Assembly (NCBI GenBank): GCA_030762175.1
Contig: CM060843.1
Span: 32,150,001 to 32,214,000, forward strand
DNA: 64,000 nucleotides
DNA from: Metallyticus violacea
Lineage: Eukaryota; Arthropoda; Insecta; Mantodea; Metallyticidae
Direction: 5' to 3'
Both the position numbers and the translations under genes were made by a program. This document shows, piece after piece, positions 23,301 through 35,300 of the stretch (the stretch's first letter is position 1; each line of letters opens with the position of its first letter). The notes under the pieces were generated by a model that worked only from the letters and a program-made list of their open reading frames with translations, had not been told where the DNA came from and ran no database searches.

Positions 23301-26300
23301 TTGAACATGGTGCACTTCTCCCACCAATGCTGTAACATTTCCTGAAAGAAGGGTTGCCTAACTTCTACACACCATTGGTTTGCAGCCTCCATGACTTCAT
23401 AATTTCATGAAAACTTATTCCCTTGAAGGCCCTCTTTCAGTTTTGGGAACAGCCTGAACGTTATTGGGAGCTATATCTCAAAGTAAAGCAGGATTTTCAA
23501 GAGTTTAAACTCTGATTTACCATTTACCAGTGCACCTCTTATAACATAAGACTTATGGCTTGAAACATTATCCCAAAGAACAGTACACTTTGCCTCAACT
23601 TTCTGCAGATTTTGTTTTTATTTCATTTCATTTATCTGAAAATTATTCATCTCATCATCAGGTTCAACAACCATTTAAAATAATTTGCCTGAGTGAATTT
23701 AATTTGCATAATAATCTTCTTGCATACATCAAAAAATGATGCAATTTTCTTTCATTGACCATTCCATTATGGAAAAGTAATACAAACTGTGTATTCCTCC
23801 AAATAATGTTGTACAGGATGCACCTAACTTACCTTATGTCAGTGTAGCTGCACTCTTAATATTGTTAAGCTCATGACAGAAATTATGGTTTGGCTAGATA
23901 GAATTTCACTTGATATTATCAGCTTTATTCAAGGAATGGCAGTGTCACGATATAAATGCACTATCATAAAGCATTAAAAAATTTCCACAACCAAATTGTT
24001 GTATAAATGGCATATGATAGTTATCCCAGCATGTCTGTCCATTTCACTTACTAAAGTGAGCTTTGATTTTTTATACAGCACACAGTATGTTTCAGAGTCT
24101 AACCTAGTAGATTTACCTTGTCTTTCCATTTGAAACATTGTATTAATTTTTTGAAAAAACATTTTGATTCTAAATACATGATTTCTACAAAAGGACTCTA
24201 GGTTTTAAAAAAGCATAACAGAAGAAATAAGTGAGGTGGAAGCATACTATTTTTTCACATATGTTCAGCAACTCAAAAAATTTGATTTGGTATGAATGAA
24301 TCATTGACACATCTGGTACAGAAATGTAGAGGCATTTGTTTTTACATTGTTATCATTAGTGAGAATGGCAATGCCACAGCAGAAGGCTCAGATTGTAATT
24401 TGAATGATTGAGACATGCTCAATTGTAACAGTTCAATAGAATTTTCATTGAAAATACATTGGTGTTGCACCAACTGATAATATTATTCATCAATATGTAA
24501 AACATTTCAAAGAAAAATTGTGTGTTTACAAAGTGCTCAGCCAGCCTGGGTATCAGAAGAAATGTTGATAGGATTTGTGCTTCCTATGCTAAGAGTCCAA
24601 AATATCATTAAAACAACACAGTTTAGAACTGGCCATTCCTCAAAGTATCATGTTCAAAGTCAGGCATAAAAGTCTTTGATTATGCAAATACGAGAGTAAA
24701 ATTTTCTAAGAAATCAAAGACACTGATGATGTGACTAAGAGAACAAAGTACACACAAGTGACTTTATACAAGATTGAAAAGAATGAGGATTTCTTGAAAA
24801 GTGTAACTTTTACTCATGAAGCAACCTTCCACACACATTCCTAAGCTGTTTGTTACAATTGTCAAATTTGAGCGGATAAGTTGGAACATGATATTGTTCA
24901 ACACCAGCGCAACTCCTCTAAAGTGAATGTTTTGGTGTGGGTTGATGCATTACTCCTCCCCCCTTTTTTTTCAACTAACAAATCATTGCTTGAGTTATTT
25001 ACTGTGAGCTGCTAGAAAATGTTGTGTTTCCACAGTTGGACGATTTTGAGGCTAATGCTGAACTAATTTTTATCAACAAGATAGGGCTCGGGCAGGCCAA
25101 TCCCATGGCCACTACACAGTCCAGACATTACACCCTTAGACTTTTTATGTGGGAGTATGTCAAGAATTTTGTGTACTTTGAAAAAAATTTCTAACCTTCA
25201 TAATCTACATGAAAAGATAATTGCAGGCATAGCAAACATAACTCCTGACATACTTATGGGAACACCTTAGAAGCCGCTGCCTTGCAGCTAAGGAGTTGAC
25301 TCTCCAAAGGCTATGGGAGTAAACCCTAAACAAATCCAGCAGACCTGGAGGCAGTAAAGAGGCAGCCCATCCCCAGGCTAGCTCAGCTTAGGGCTAATAG
25401 CACACCTGGGCGAACTTACATTAGTGTCTCATGTCTCTTAGATCCTTTTTGAATTCAACTGGCTGATCATTGATCCAAAGCCGTAGATTATGTCTGTATG
25501 CGTGTTTACCCTCCGATCTTACCTTCTTCATTCGTTGCACTACCTATAGTTCTTTCTTCAGGATTCTCTGCTCCGCCAATAAATCTCTATTAATGAACAA
25601 ATTTGTCCCTTTTAATTTCTTAGATCTTTTCAACACCTCTGGTTACAAATCTAACCACTATCATCCTTCTTCCTCCATTCTTTCCAACTTGAAAAGCTTA
25701 AGTAATTTCCCCATCTGTTCAGAACCACTTCCAAAATCCCTTCCAAAATCTCTTTCACTTCCTGAATGGGCCACACTCCTCTTCTTTCCTCTACACCTGA
25801 TACTACCAAATTAAATTTCCGATATCTTCCAAATTTTCTACTCTTCTTTTGATGACTTGCACTTCTGTTTTATGTTATGCATTTCAATTTTGATTTCATT
25901 TTTAATTTCTCTTCCCACATCGTTCATTTTATTCCCCAACCTTTCTTCCATACCTTGCAATATGTTTCGGATTTATTCGCCTGCTCCTTAATCATCATTA
26001 GGCCCAGGATTGATCTCTATTCCTCTATTGATTAGTAGCACAACAATTACATTCACCATAGCAAAAATATTCCCCATCTCTCTATGCTGCACGTTTTTTT
26101 TTTTTTTTTTTTTTAAATAGATTCCACTTCATACCACTGAACAGACCTATTCTTGCTCTATAAATCTCTGTTGATTCCCATTGTTACTCACGTCACTTTT
26201 CAACTTCTTCCTGCAGCTTCCAAGAAACACAACCTCTCTCATTCGCTGCTAACTTTGCACTCTTGGAGTAGTACAATATAGATGTAAAAGAAATGTTCAT

Positions 26301-29300
26301 GAACTCAATTCTACTAATAACTATTGATTTCAGCTAGTTACACTTGTGCATGGGGTCTGGCTACCAGATTGTTGATCATCAGCTGCTAGAGTGTTTTTTA
26401 TAATGTTAGAAGCACAAATGGATTAGAACCTTGCCTTAAGAGTAGATGTTGAAAGTATCCTTCCACTCTATATAAACTCCATATCGCTAGAATAAGTTGT
26501 CACTTGCTCAACTGAAATTCTTTTTATTTCATGTTCATTCAAAACTAATTTCATTAATTGACTCTTTGAACTGGATCACCTTCTCACAAAGCATGGAAAC
26601 CTGTACCTGCATGATTTTAAGTACTTTGTTGCATTTTTGCAGAAGATGGAGAAAATTTGTCTGTCATGCAAGTTTAGATAGTGAACACTAAATTGGCACT
26701 AATTTCATCCCATTCCTCTGCTTAAACCATAGGAATGTGGTATGTCAAATACTATATCTGTGGTTTCAGATTTGCTCACTAGTCATTTTATAGCACTTCT
26801 TTAAGGGGAGCATTGCATTGGAAATAGTTTCAATAAATTTATTTGAAGATAACAGGCAGAATTGTCTTTAAAGTAGCTTTTGCAAAGAAAAATTTGTTCT
26901 CTCAAAATCAAATGTCTCACCACTTTAAACATATGTGTCACTACCAGAACAGAGTAGAGTAGTAGTATGTACTTATTGTGCATGTGAATCAAGTGTTCTT
27001 GAACAACCATAAGATTACAGATGATGTCATTGTTGAGAGGAGTGAGGTAGAATGCTTGTAGGGAATACCAGCCAATGCATTTGTCCAGAATGCATAGGCC
27101 CATATGTGTGGCAGCGATATATTTTTAATAACTTTTATACTTATAAAATTTGCATTTTCTAGCTCTATAACTAACAAGAAATATGCTGAAAACACAATAC
27201 ATGGCTAAAGTTGCATTATGGTGGGTTGTTTCAGCAATAATAATTATAAAAAATAATAAATTATAACTGATGTGCTCCATAGCTTTTCCAAAACATTACA
27301 AGCAATCCACCAGTTCATGCATGACAATGTTCTTGGAACCTCCATAAGATAGAAATAGTTGGGATATGTCACAAGGAACAGTCATTTTAGCAGTTCTGCT
27401 AACCTACATTGACTGTAGCTTGCAAAGGAAAGTTTAATTTTGCTATTAATGTTCTGAAATTAAATACAAATAGCTGACTAGTTATATACCAAACACAGTA
27501 TATAGGCAAATAATCCTGCACCTGGATTTTAGGAAGGGAGATTTGAGAGGGAAAAAAGGTTTCTACAGTTGTATTAAATGTTTATATTGATAAAATTAAA
27601 GACTACAGTAAATTATACGTTAAAATGTTATTGCATTTACATCTTAATCTTCATAATCACATTGGGATGTGGAACCAACCGGTACTCTGTAAGAAAAAAA
27701 TGTATACACCTAAGTCAGCAAAGTCTTAAACTGTTTTTCTCTCTTTCTTTAGCATAAATAAGTAATAAAAGTAAAATAAATGTAATACTACATCCCGGTA
27801 CCTTGTTTTCTATTCTTTATTTGAAAAATTGCATGTTTACATTTGTTACATTATTATGGTTTGATTTCAATATGGTACTATTTCTTCTGTTCTTAGGATG
27901 TATTTTATCTGATGTTTGCTTAATGCCATTCTCTGCTCTTGTGTTCTATCATATCTCTTACATTCAAATAGAGCATGTTCAGGTATGTGACAATATTTAT
28001 AGTTGTCTTTATTTAATTTTGTAATTTTGCACCAATAAGTGCCATATGGACCATGTCCTGTTTCATAGCAAATCAGGCCTTTTGTTGGTTTTATATGCCT
28101 TTGTTTAAACCTTTCTGAGATGTTACTAAACAGATTGTGCATTCTTCTCTCTACATTGATTTCATCCCACTCTTGTTGCAGGCTAATTGAAGCTTATACG
28201 AGGTTATATCCACAATATTCGGGATTGGTGCTGCCATCTTGACAGTTCTTGCGGTAGAGTTTTGTACCGCTAGGTGGCAACACTAGCACATCTGATGAGT
28301 GAGTTTTTAAAGTTTCATGCAGCTGGGTAGATGTGTTGACATTTTATAGTACTTTTCATGATACTCTTTGTGTAGTGTGTGGCGATTTTACAATGGATCC
28401 AAGATTGGAACAGAGTGTGCATCAAATTCTTGCAAATCTTGGGAAAAATGCTATGGAGACCCTCGCAATGATTCAAGTATTTGGCGGACAAAGCATGAGC
28501 CGTACACGTGTGTCTGGGTGGCATGCTCGGTTCAGGGCCGGCCGTACACCTATTGAAGACGATGCTCTCACCGGTCGGCCCGTCAGCTGCACAACGCCTG
28601 ACATTGTTGCCAAAGTTCAACACCTCGTTCGTGAGGATCAACGTCGAACCATTGAAGACCTTGCTCATAAAGTGGGAATTGGTTATGAGACATACCAACG
28701 AATTTTAACTGAAGAATTGGGCATACATCATGTAGCCGCAAATTTTGTGCCAAGGATCCTGACTGCTGATCAGAAGGCGCAGCGTGCTGAAGTTTGCACG
28801 GAGCTTCGTCATGCCGTATCCGATGACCCAACCTTCTTGTCCAGGGTCATCACCGGCGACGAGAGCTGGATGTACGCTAATGACCCTGAGACAAAACAAC
28901 AATCCTCCCAATGGAAGAGCCCGAACTCATCAAGACCAAAAAAATTAGACAAGTGAAGAGCAAAGTCAAGAGCTTGCTCCTCGTTTTCTTTGATACCAAG
29001 AGGATTGCTCACAAAGAATTCGTCCCACCAAATCAAACAGTGAATTCCACGTACTACTGTGACGTTTTGCGACGGCTCCGTGAAAATGTGCCGAGACGAC
29101 GGCCCGAATCTTGGCGACAGGGGAACTGGCTGTTGCATCACGATAATGCGCCCTGTCACAATTCCTTGTTCACCAGGAGCTTTTTGATGAAAAACAACAT
29201 GACGGTTGACCCCCACCTGCCATACTCGCCCGATTTGGCACCCAGCGACTTCGTTCTATTCCCCAAACTGAAAATCAAGTTGCAAGGACGTCGGTTCGAC

Positions 29301-32300
29301 ACAATTGAGAGGATTCAAGAAGAAATGCTATCTCTGCTAAATGCCCTCAAAGAACATGACTTCCAAGATGCACTTGGAAAATGGCAGAATGGCTGGGACC
29401 GGTGTATATGTGTGTAATGGAACTGCTTCAAGGGTGACGGCGGTCATTAATCTCAAAGTAAGTTTTTAACCAGATAGCAGCACCAGTCCCGAATATTTTG
29501 GATACCCCCTCATATTTTATGAAATGCAATCTCTTCTAGCTATTTCAGTAACTTTATCATAATTTCTTTTCTTATACCAATATATCATTCCCCTTAAACA
29601 TATTAATAAATCTATTGCTCAAATTCTGGTGGCTACAAGGAGGGCTAGGCTAGGTGTGGTACTAGCCACTTCTATGTATCTTAATAGTATTTTCCTTTGT
29701 GTGCTGCTTAATTCATTTTTTAAACTTATATCCTGGTTGCCCACACCCCTGTCCCATATGTGGTTATGGCTGCAAATATGCAATTGTGATAAACTGTTAT
29801 TGCATTTACTGATACTTTGAATTTTGATTGTATAATTCTTGCCAATTGCATCATTGTTTTCTCAAATTTTGATTTGACATAATCATTATGTTTTTTTGAA
29901 GTTAAATGTTTCATACAATTATAATCCTAAGTACTTCACTTCTCTTTTTCTTATGATTACTTGATTATTGTATTTTATGTAAGGGTCTCTTTTTAAATTT
30001 CCTTTCAGAGGCATGTAACAGGATTTGGCAGGAGCAATCTGCAGTTTGGAATTTATACACCATGTTTTTAAAATTGAAGTTAAATTATTTGCCCATTCTT
30101 CCAGTTGTTTTTCTATTTCCTTTAGTTAGAAATATGTCATAGTATAGGCAATAATGTTCAGTATATTAATGTCGCTAGTTAAAGGATGCAAAAGGGCTTC
30201 CAAGACAATGTTCCCAAAGATCGGTCCAAGGACCGCACCCTGGTGACTTCCTTTCATTATTGGTTTATTTATCTCCTCTTCTACGCCTTTTACATATACT
30301 CCCCTATATAAACAGGAATTTTATAACATGGTATATAGGCATTTTGGAAAATTCTTTTCTTGTAGCCTTTCAAATAAAATATGTTATCAAATATGTTATC
30401 AAAGGCCCCAGAAATATCAATTACAATGCGCACAACATAGTTAGAATTTGCTAATTTATCTGTTTTAATTGCTTCATTAGTTGCATTGACCTTCCTTTCT
30501 GAATCCACATTGCTGATTATTTATTCCTGTCATTGTTCAAAATTCTGTTATTCTTTTTGCTCTTAATTGCTCAAACACCTTGTCAATTGTATTAAGTAAA
30601 CAAATGGTTAAATATCACATTTAATTTCGTGTTGGAACCAATACAGTGAAGCGACTATTATGTTCTTAATTACCTAGTCAGTCGATTTAATAATCTTATG
30701 CTCCACTTACTGTTGAATTATGCAAAACTAGTTTCGCAGGCTTTTGCCTGCATCCTCAGTTGCGAGTCGACTGTCGGCTTCGTTGTTGGTTGGCTGGAGG
30801 ATTTGATGTAGCTCTTGTGGACATTTTATGAACTTCTGAATTAATTTATCTTCTGTTGGAATCTCAAAGTTCATAACCTTATCCTCATATTTTTTTATGT
30901 AAATTTTTGCCCATATTCCCAGCTCAATGGGTCGATTTACGAATTTCAATAATTTCACTCCCATTTCTATATCATGTTTATCTCTCCAAAAATGATGTGC
31001 AACTGCTGATTTCTCTACCTGATTGTACCTTATGTTTCTCCAGTGAATCAGGCTTATTTTTGGAGAGATAAACATGATGTAGAAATGGGAGTGAAATTAT
31101 TGAAATTCGTAAATCTGCCCATTGAGCTGAATATGGGAAAAAATTTATATAAAAAATATGAGGATAAGGCTATGAACTTTGAGATTCCAACAGAAGATAA
31201 ATTAATCCAGAAGTTCATAAAATGTCCACGAGAGCTACACCAAATCCTCCAGTCAACCAACAACGAAACCGACAGTCGACTCGCAAGAAACTGGTGTTGC
31301 ATAATTCAACAGTAAGTGGAGCATAAGATTATTAAATCGACTCACTAGGTAATTAAGAACATAAACAAATGGGTCTGTAAAAGTTTGCATGTTTAGGGTC
31401 TTTATCAAAACTTTCTTTAATATAATTAGTTTGGCCACTTTCCAGCACATGGAAAATGACCATGTCAAATGTAGTCATTTAAATATCTAAAAAGAAATGG
31501 TGTTCTTTCTTCCTGAAGACAGACGAGTGCCTCATTTTGTATCGCATCTGGTCCTGCATCCTGTTCTTTTTGAATTGATTAATGGTGAGTCTGATTTCTT
31601 TGATATCAATTGGATATATGACTTGAGTATTGTTAAATGTAATGATTTATTCTAATCCCTTTTTAATGTGTTTAGTACTTTATCCACATAATGTTCACAG
31701 TCAGGCAGTAGTTTGTTTAATAAGACATTAATTGAATCTCTCCAAGTGGTTGTCATTGTTTCATCATTTTATTGAGAGTAGTTAAAATGTCTGGTTTTTT
31801 AATTTTTTCCATAATAATTTTGTATGGAGTATCTGAGATGTTAGTATCTAGATTATTTTCAAAAAATTTCTGTCAGGAGTTATTTCTAGTTTCATTTAAT
31901 AGATGTTTAAATATTTCTTTTGCTTCTCTATAGTTTCTTAAGTTATTTTCCCCATTCACATGCTATTATGTTTTCTGGTATTTTCTGCTAGTCTTCCTCT
32001 TTTTTCTTCTGGCTTTTTGTAATACATCAATCCAAACTTTATCTGTATATTTTTTAGGTTTTGAAATTGGTACAGAACCAGAAATTGCAATTTTAGTAGC
32101 TTTGGCTAACCTTTCCACTTCTTGGTCAACAGAGTGCTCGGTATAATTTAACTGTAGATTGTTAAAAGCTTTTCTTATTTTTGTCCAGTTGGCAAGTAAA
32201 TATTATGCCTTTTTGTATTGATTCACTCCTATTTCCTCTTCTAACACAGCAATCAAAATAAATTAGTCGGTGGTCACTAAGAAGTATAATCTTGTTCAAC

Positions 32301-35300
32301 TTTCCAATTAGTAATTTTGTTTACCATTTTGAAGTTACATATTGTAATATCAATGTTGGATGTAGCCCAAATGCAATTTTCAAACGTTGGCAGATTGTTG
32401 GCCTGGTTTATAACAATTAGATTTAATACAGAAATTACTTCTTGCAACTTCTCCTTATTCATCATTTAATTCATTATACCACCAATCCGACTTGCCATTA
32501 GCATCATATGTATGCAGTATTTGTGTCCAAAAATGTTCTGTTAATGCTTCTAATTGTATCTAAATAAGGTTCTATAGGAATGTATGGAAAATACTGATTA
32601 GCTAGTATAGTATAAATTTTCCACTATTATGTGTGATTTCGATGCAGTTATATGAGTCATTTAATTGTGCAATGCTGACTATTTGGAGCTTCAGGTTGTT
32701 TATAATTATGACTGTAATGGGATTTTCTCTGGTACTTAATATCTGTGCATTGACAGGAGCATGAGTTAATTTTCCTCTAATAGAATATGACTCCTGAATA
32801 CAGATGATATCTAAATTTAGTTTATCCACAATCTTTTAATTTCAGACATCACTAGTTTGCTACGTTGGGCATTAATTTGTGCAATTTTAAGTACTTGGAA
32901 ATTTGAGTCTCCGTAATCGTCCATTTCACCTCGGAAGTAAGATGTAGTCTCAATTAGCAAACATGTCATGCCTTGTATCAGTTTTACATTTGGAATAATT
33001 GACTCTGTTGTGTCTAATTTGCATACAACAATGTGGCCAGTTTTGACTGCTGTGAAAAGCTATATGTCCATAACAGACAAAGTGTTTGTATATTTCTTAG
33101 TTTCTCCTTTCAAAAGCTGCTTCAAGTAATTTAAAAGATCACTGGGGTTTGTGGTAATATTTGGGCTTTTAGGTCCATTCTATCAATGTCATTGGGCATT
33201 GGGAAAATGATTGATTCTCCATTTCTTTTCTTATGACATGCCTCATGGCCACTACCACAGTCTGTCGTTCTTCTAGTTCTTCTCATTAACATCTGCTTCT
33301 TCAGTCTGCTTTCTTTTTCTTCCTCCCTGGATGTAATATTATCTTCTATTTGATACCACACCATGTCTTCTATGAATTTTTCTCCCCTTTCGTAAAAAAC
33401 TTAAAAAGCTATTACTACGTGGTTTGTTTTGATTAGCAACAATATTCTCTTCTCCTTTTTTCCACTTCTTCTATACTTATATACTCTATGATTACATTAT
33501 ATCAACTGATAATACCTTTTTTCATCTTTAATCCCATTTTTTCATCTATTTTAATTCAAGTTTTAGGTGGCAGATTTGAAATTATCTCTATATCTTTACA
33601 ACTGTCCCTATGGTTATCTATATAGTTGGATGCTGGTTTTTGCATTTCTTTATCTCTGATATATACACCATTGGTTCCTTCTGTGTAAACATCCTTTTCA
33701 TTATGACTGTTTAATTTGCTTAATTTTATCTTGTGAATAAATAACTCTTTTAAGTTTCTCCTTATTCTACTTTTTTTTTTTTTTTGTACAAGTGTGCACA
33801 TTAATCATAATTGGTTCTAGAAATAGTTCTTTCCTAAAACATTTTGTAGGTGGGACAGTTTTGTTTGCCCTACATTTCTTAAACGTGGAATGCATATTTG
33901 TTTTGTTTTTTTTTTTTTGTTTTTTTTTGTTTTTTGTTTTTTTTGTTTTTTTTTTTTTGCACAATCTTTATGGTCATAGTCCTCCTCGCCACAATGGCCG
34001 CAGGTAGATTTCTCTCTGTTATAAAATTTAGCCACATGCCCAAAGTCAAAACATTTAAATTATCTTGCAACTGAGATAAATCATTAATTATTTTTTTTAA
34101 TTGTGTTTCCTTTCAGGAAGGATGGTACTGGTGAGATTCGAACCCCAGACCTCTCGCTCGTAAGTTTTAAGTTAGGGGAAACATCAATGATATGGTGCAC
34201 AGTAGCTTTATTTCTGGGCCCTGTCGTGAATATTTTTTAAACTCCCTGTCAAAGTCTTCTTTATGTATTAAACCTTCAAAGTTGGAATTTATATTTCTCT
34301 TTTTCTATTTTTACATGATCATAAATTTTCTGCACTCTTGAAAAAAGAGTGTATATTTTCTCTTATCTGATCTAATTTATTTGGAGATTATGGCGTTTAA
34401 TTCCATCATCTTTCCAAAATTTTCTTCCGGCTCCATATCAGTCTATCTTCCAGGGCTACAATTACACTTTTTTTCGGGGATGATTAAATCGTTACTACAT
34501 GCTCAGTCATTCTCATATCTGACCCGTGATCTTGATAGGGATTATGTCTGAGCTTAAATGGGTTATCACTTTTCTCTTTCCTTTTTTTTTTTTTTTATTT
34601 ATTATTAATATGCGAGAGGAGTACCCCCCCGAAACTAAATAAAGCTCCAAAGGCGTAAGGTTACTTTTCTCTACCTATTATCGAAAATAATTATCCCCAA
34701 TCAGCGCGAATTATTACTACTTCCCTCCAGCTGGCTGACGGCAAGTGTGCATGATGTCAAAATGACGCATTTTAACCATGACTAGGCAGCCACGACTGCT
34801 GCCCAAGCAACACTGGCTTGCCTCGTCTCAAATAACCGTACTGCCCACAGAAATATAAAATCTATCCTACAGTTTTTCACTACTTCCTTCGCATTTATTG
34901 CACTATTAAGTATACAATGCGAATAAAACAATTCTACTTACAATTCCCCAGATGTTGATATAATCACAAATTTAAATAAACTCAATTTTACCTATATAAC
35001 AAACCGTAAATATGAGCTTCTTTTCTCTTATATCCACTCCGCTCAGTAACCAGAGCGTCATCCATAAATAAGTTCGACAAAATATCGGTACTTTTATAAT
35101 TACGTGCTGCCTTCATCATCATCTTCAACATCATGATCTTTATCCTCCCACAGCTTTTCGTCTTCCGTTCCATCGAGGGAATTAGAAATTTCGCAATCTT
35201 TGAAGCTTCTTTCCACCAATGGTAGAGAAATCGAGTCCATGCACTTTTCACTCATTCGCAGATTTGGATCACTTCCAGACGTATAATTTTACCGCTCGGA

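Larger units (their letters stand above)
30597..31372. mobile_element. PLE insertion, family P4: two 3' ends head to head inside an 11 bp target duplication
   Basis: TAAACAAATGG at 30597-30607 and again at 31362-31372. Inside, a minus-strand 3' end (30608-31044) meets a plus-strand 3' end (about 31058-31361). Both encode the C-terminus of the same PLE family (FWRDKHD.EMGVKLLKFVN...). Each is truncated to the last 100 or so codons. The plus copy lacks the hammerhead-like core. The insertion lies in the RT of the R1-like LINE. Confidence 0.9.
29620..31560 (-). pseudogene. R1-like reverse transcriptase, split by a PLE insertion
   Basis: Blocks are FYRPICLLNTIDKVFEQLRA (motif 0/1, rejoined across the PLE), VVRIVIDISGAFDNI (motif A), and DYVKSKFEKTMMQLARII...NCIFAAITTYGTGVWA (C-terminal of the palm). 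Motif B/C are not clearly seen. The PLE sits between LLN-coding triplets, and its target duplication encodes part of RPICLL. Confidence 0.7.
27867..34400 (-). mobile_element. R1-like non-LTR retrotransposon, interrupted by a mariner and a PLE
   Basis: On the minus strand the parts lie in element order: ORF1 with zinc knuckles (about 34400-33560), endonuclease (32830-32277), RT (about 31560-29620) and a C-terminal cysteine/histidine region (28142-27867). The mariner at 28199-29512 and the PLE at 30597-31372 split ORF2. Removing each one rejoins a sensible reading. Many point lesions besides. The clade call (R1/LOA-like) is from motif flavour only. Confidence 0.7.

Noticed and set aside
33767..34070. 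Lys-rich and Phe-rich frames around the T-run
   Set aside because: Composition comes from the poly(T) tract; only the zinc-knuckle part belongs to a real (decayed) ORF1.
34115..34165. Minus-strand B-box-like GGGGTTCGAATC suggesting a tRNA or SINE
   Set aside because: No A box or foldable cloverleaf, and the strand reads as R1-like ORF1 (SERSGVRISPVPS) continuous with the zinc knuckles, so the match is chance.
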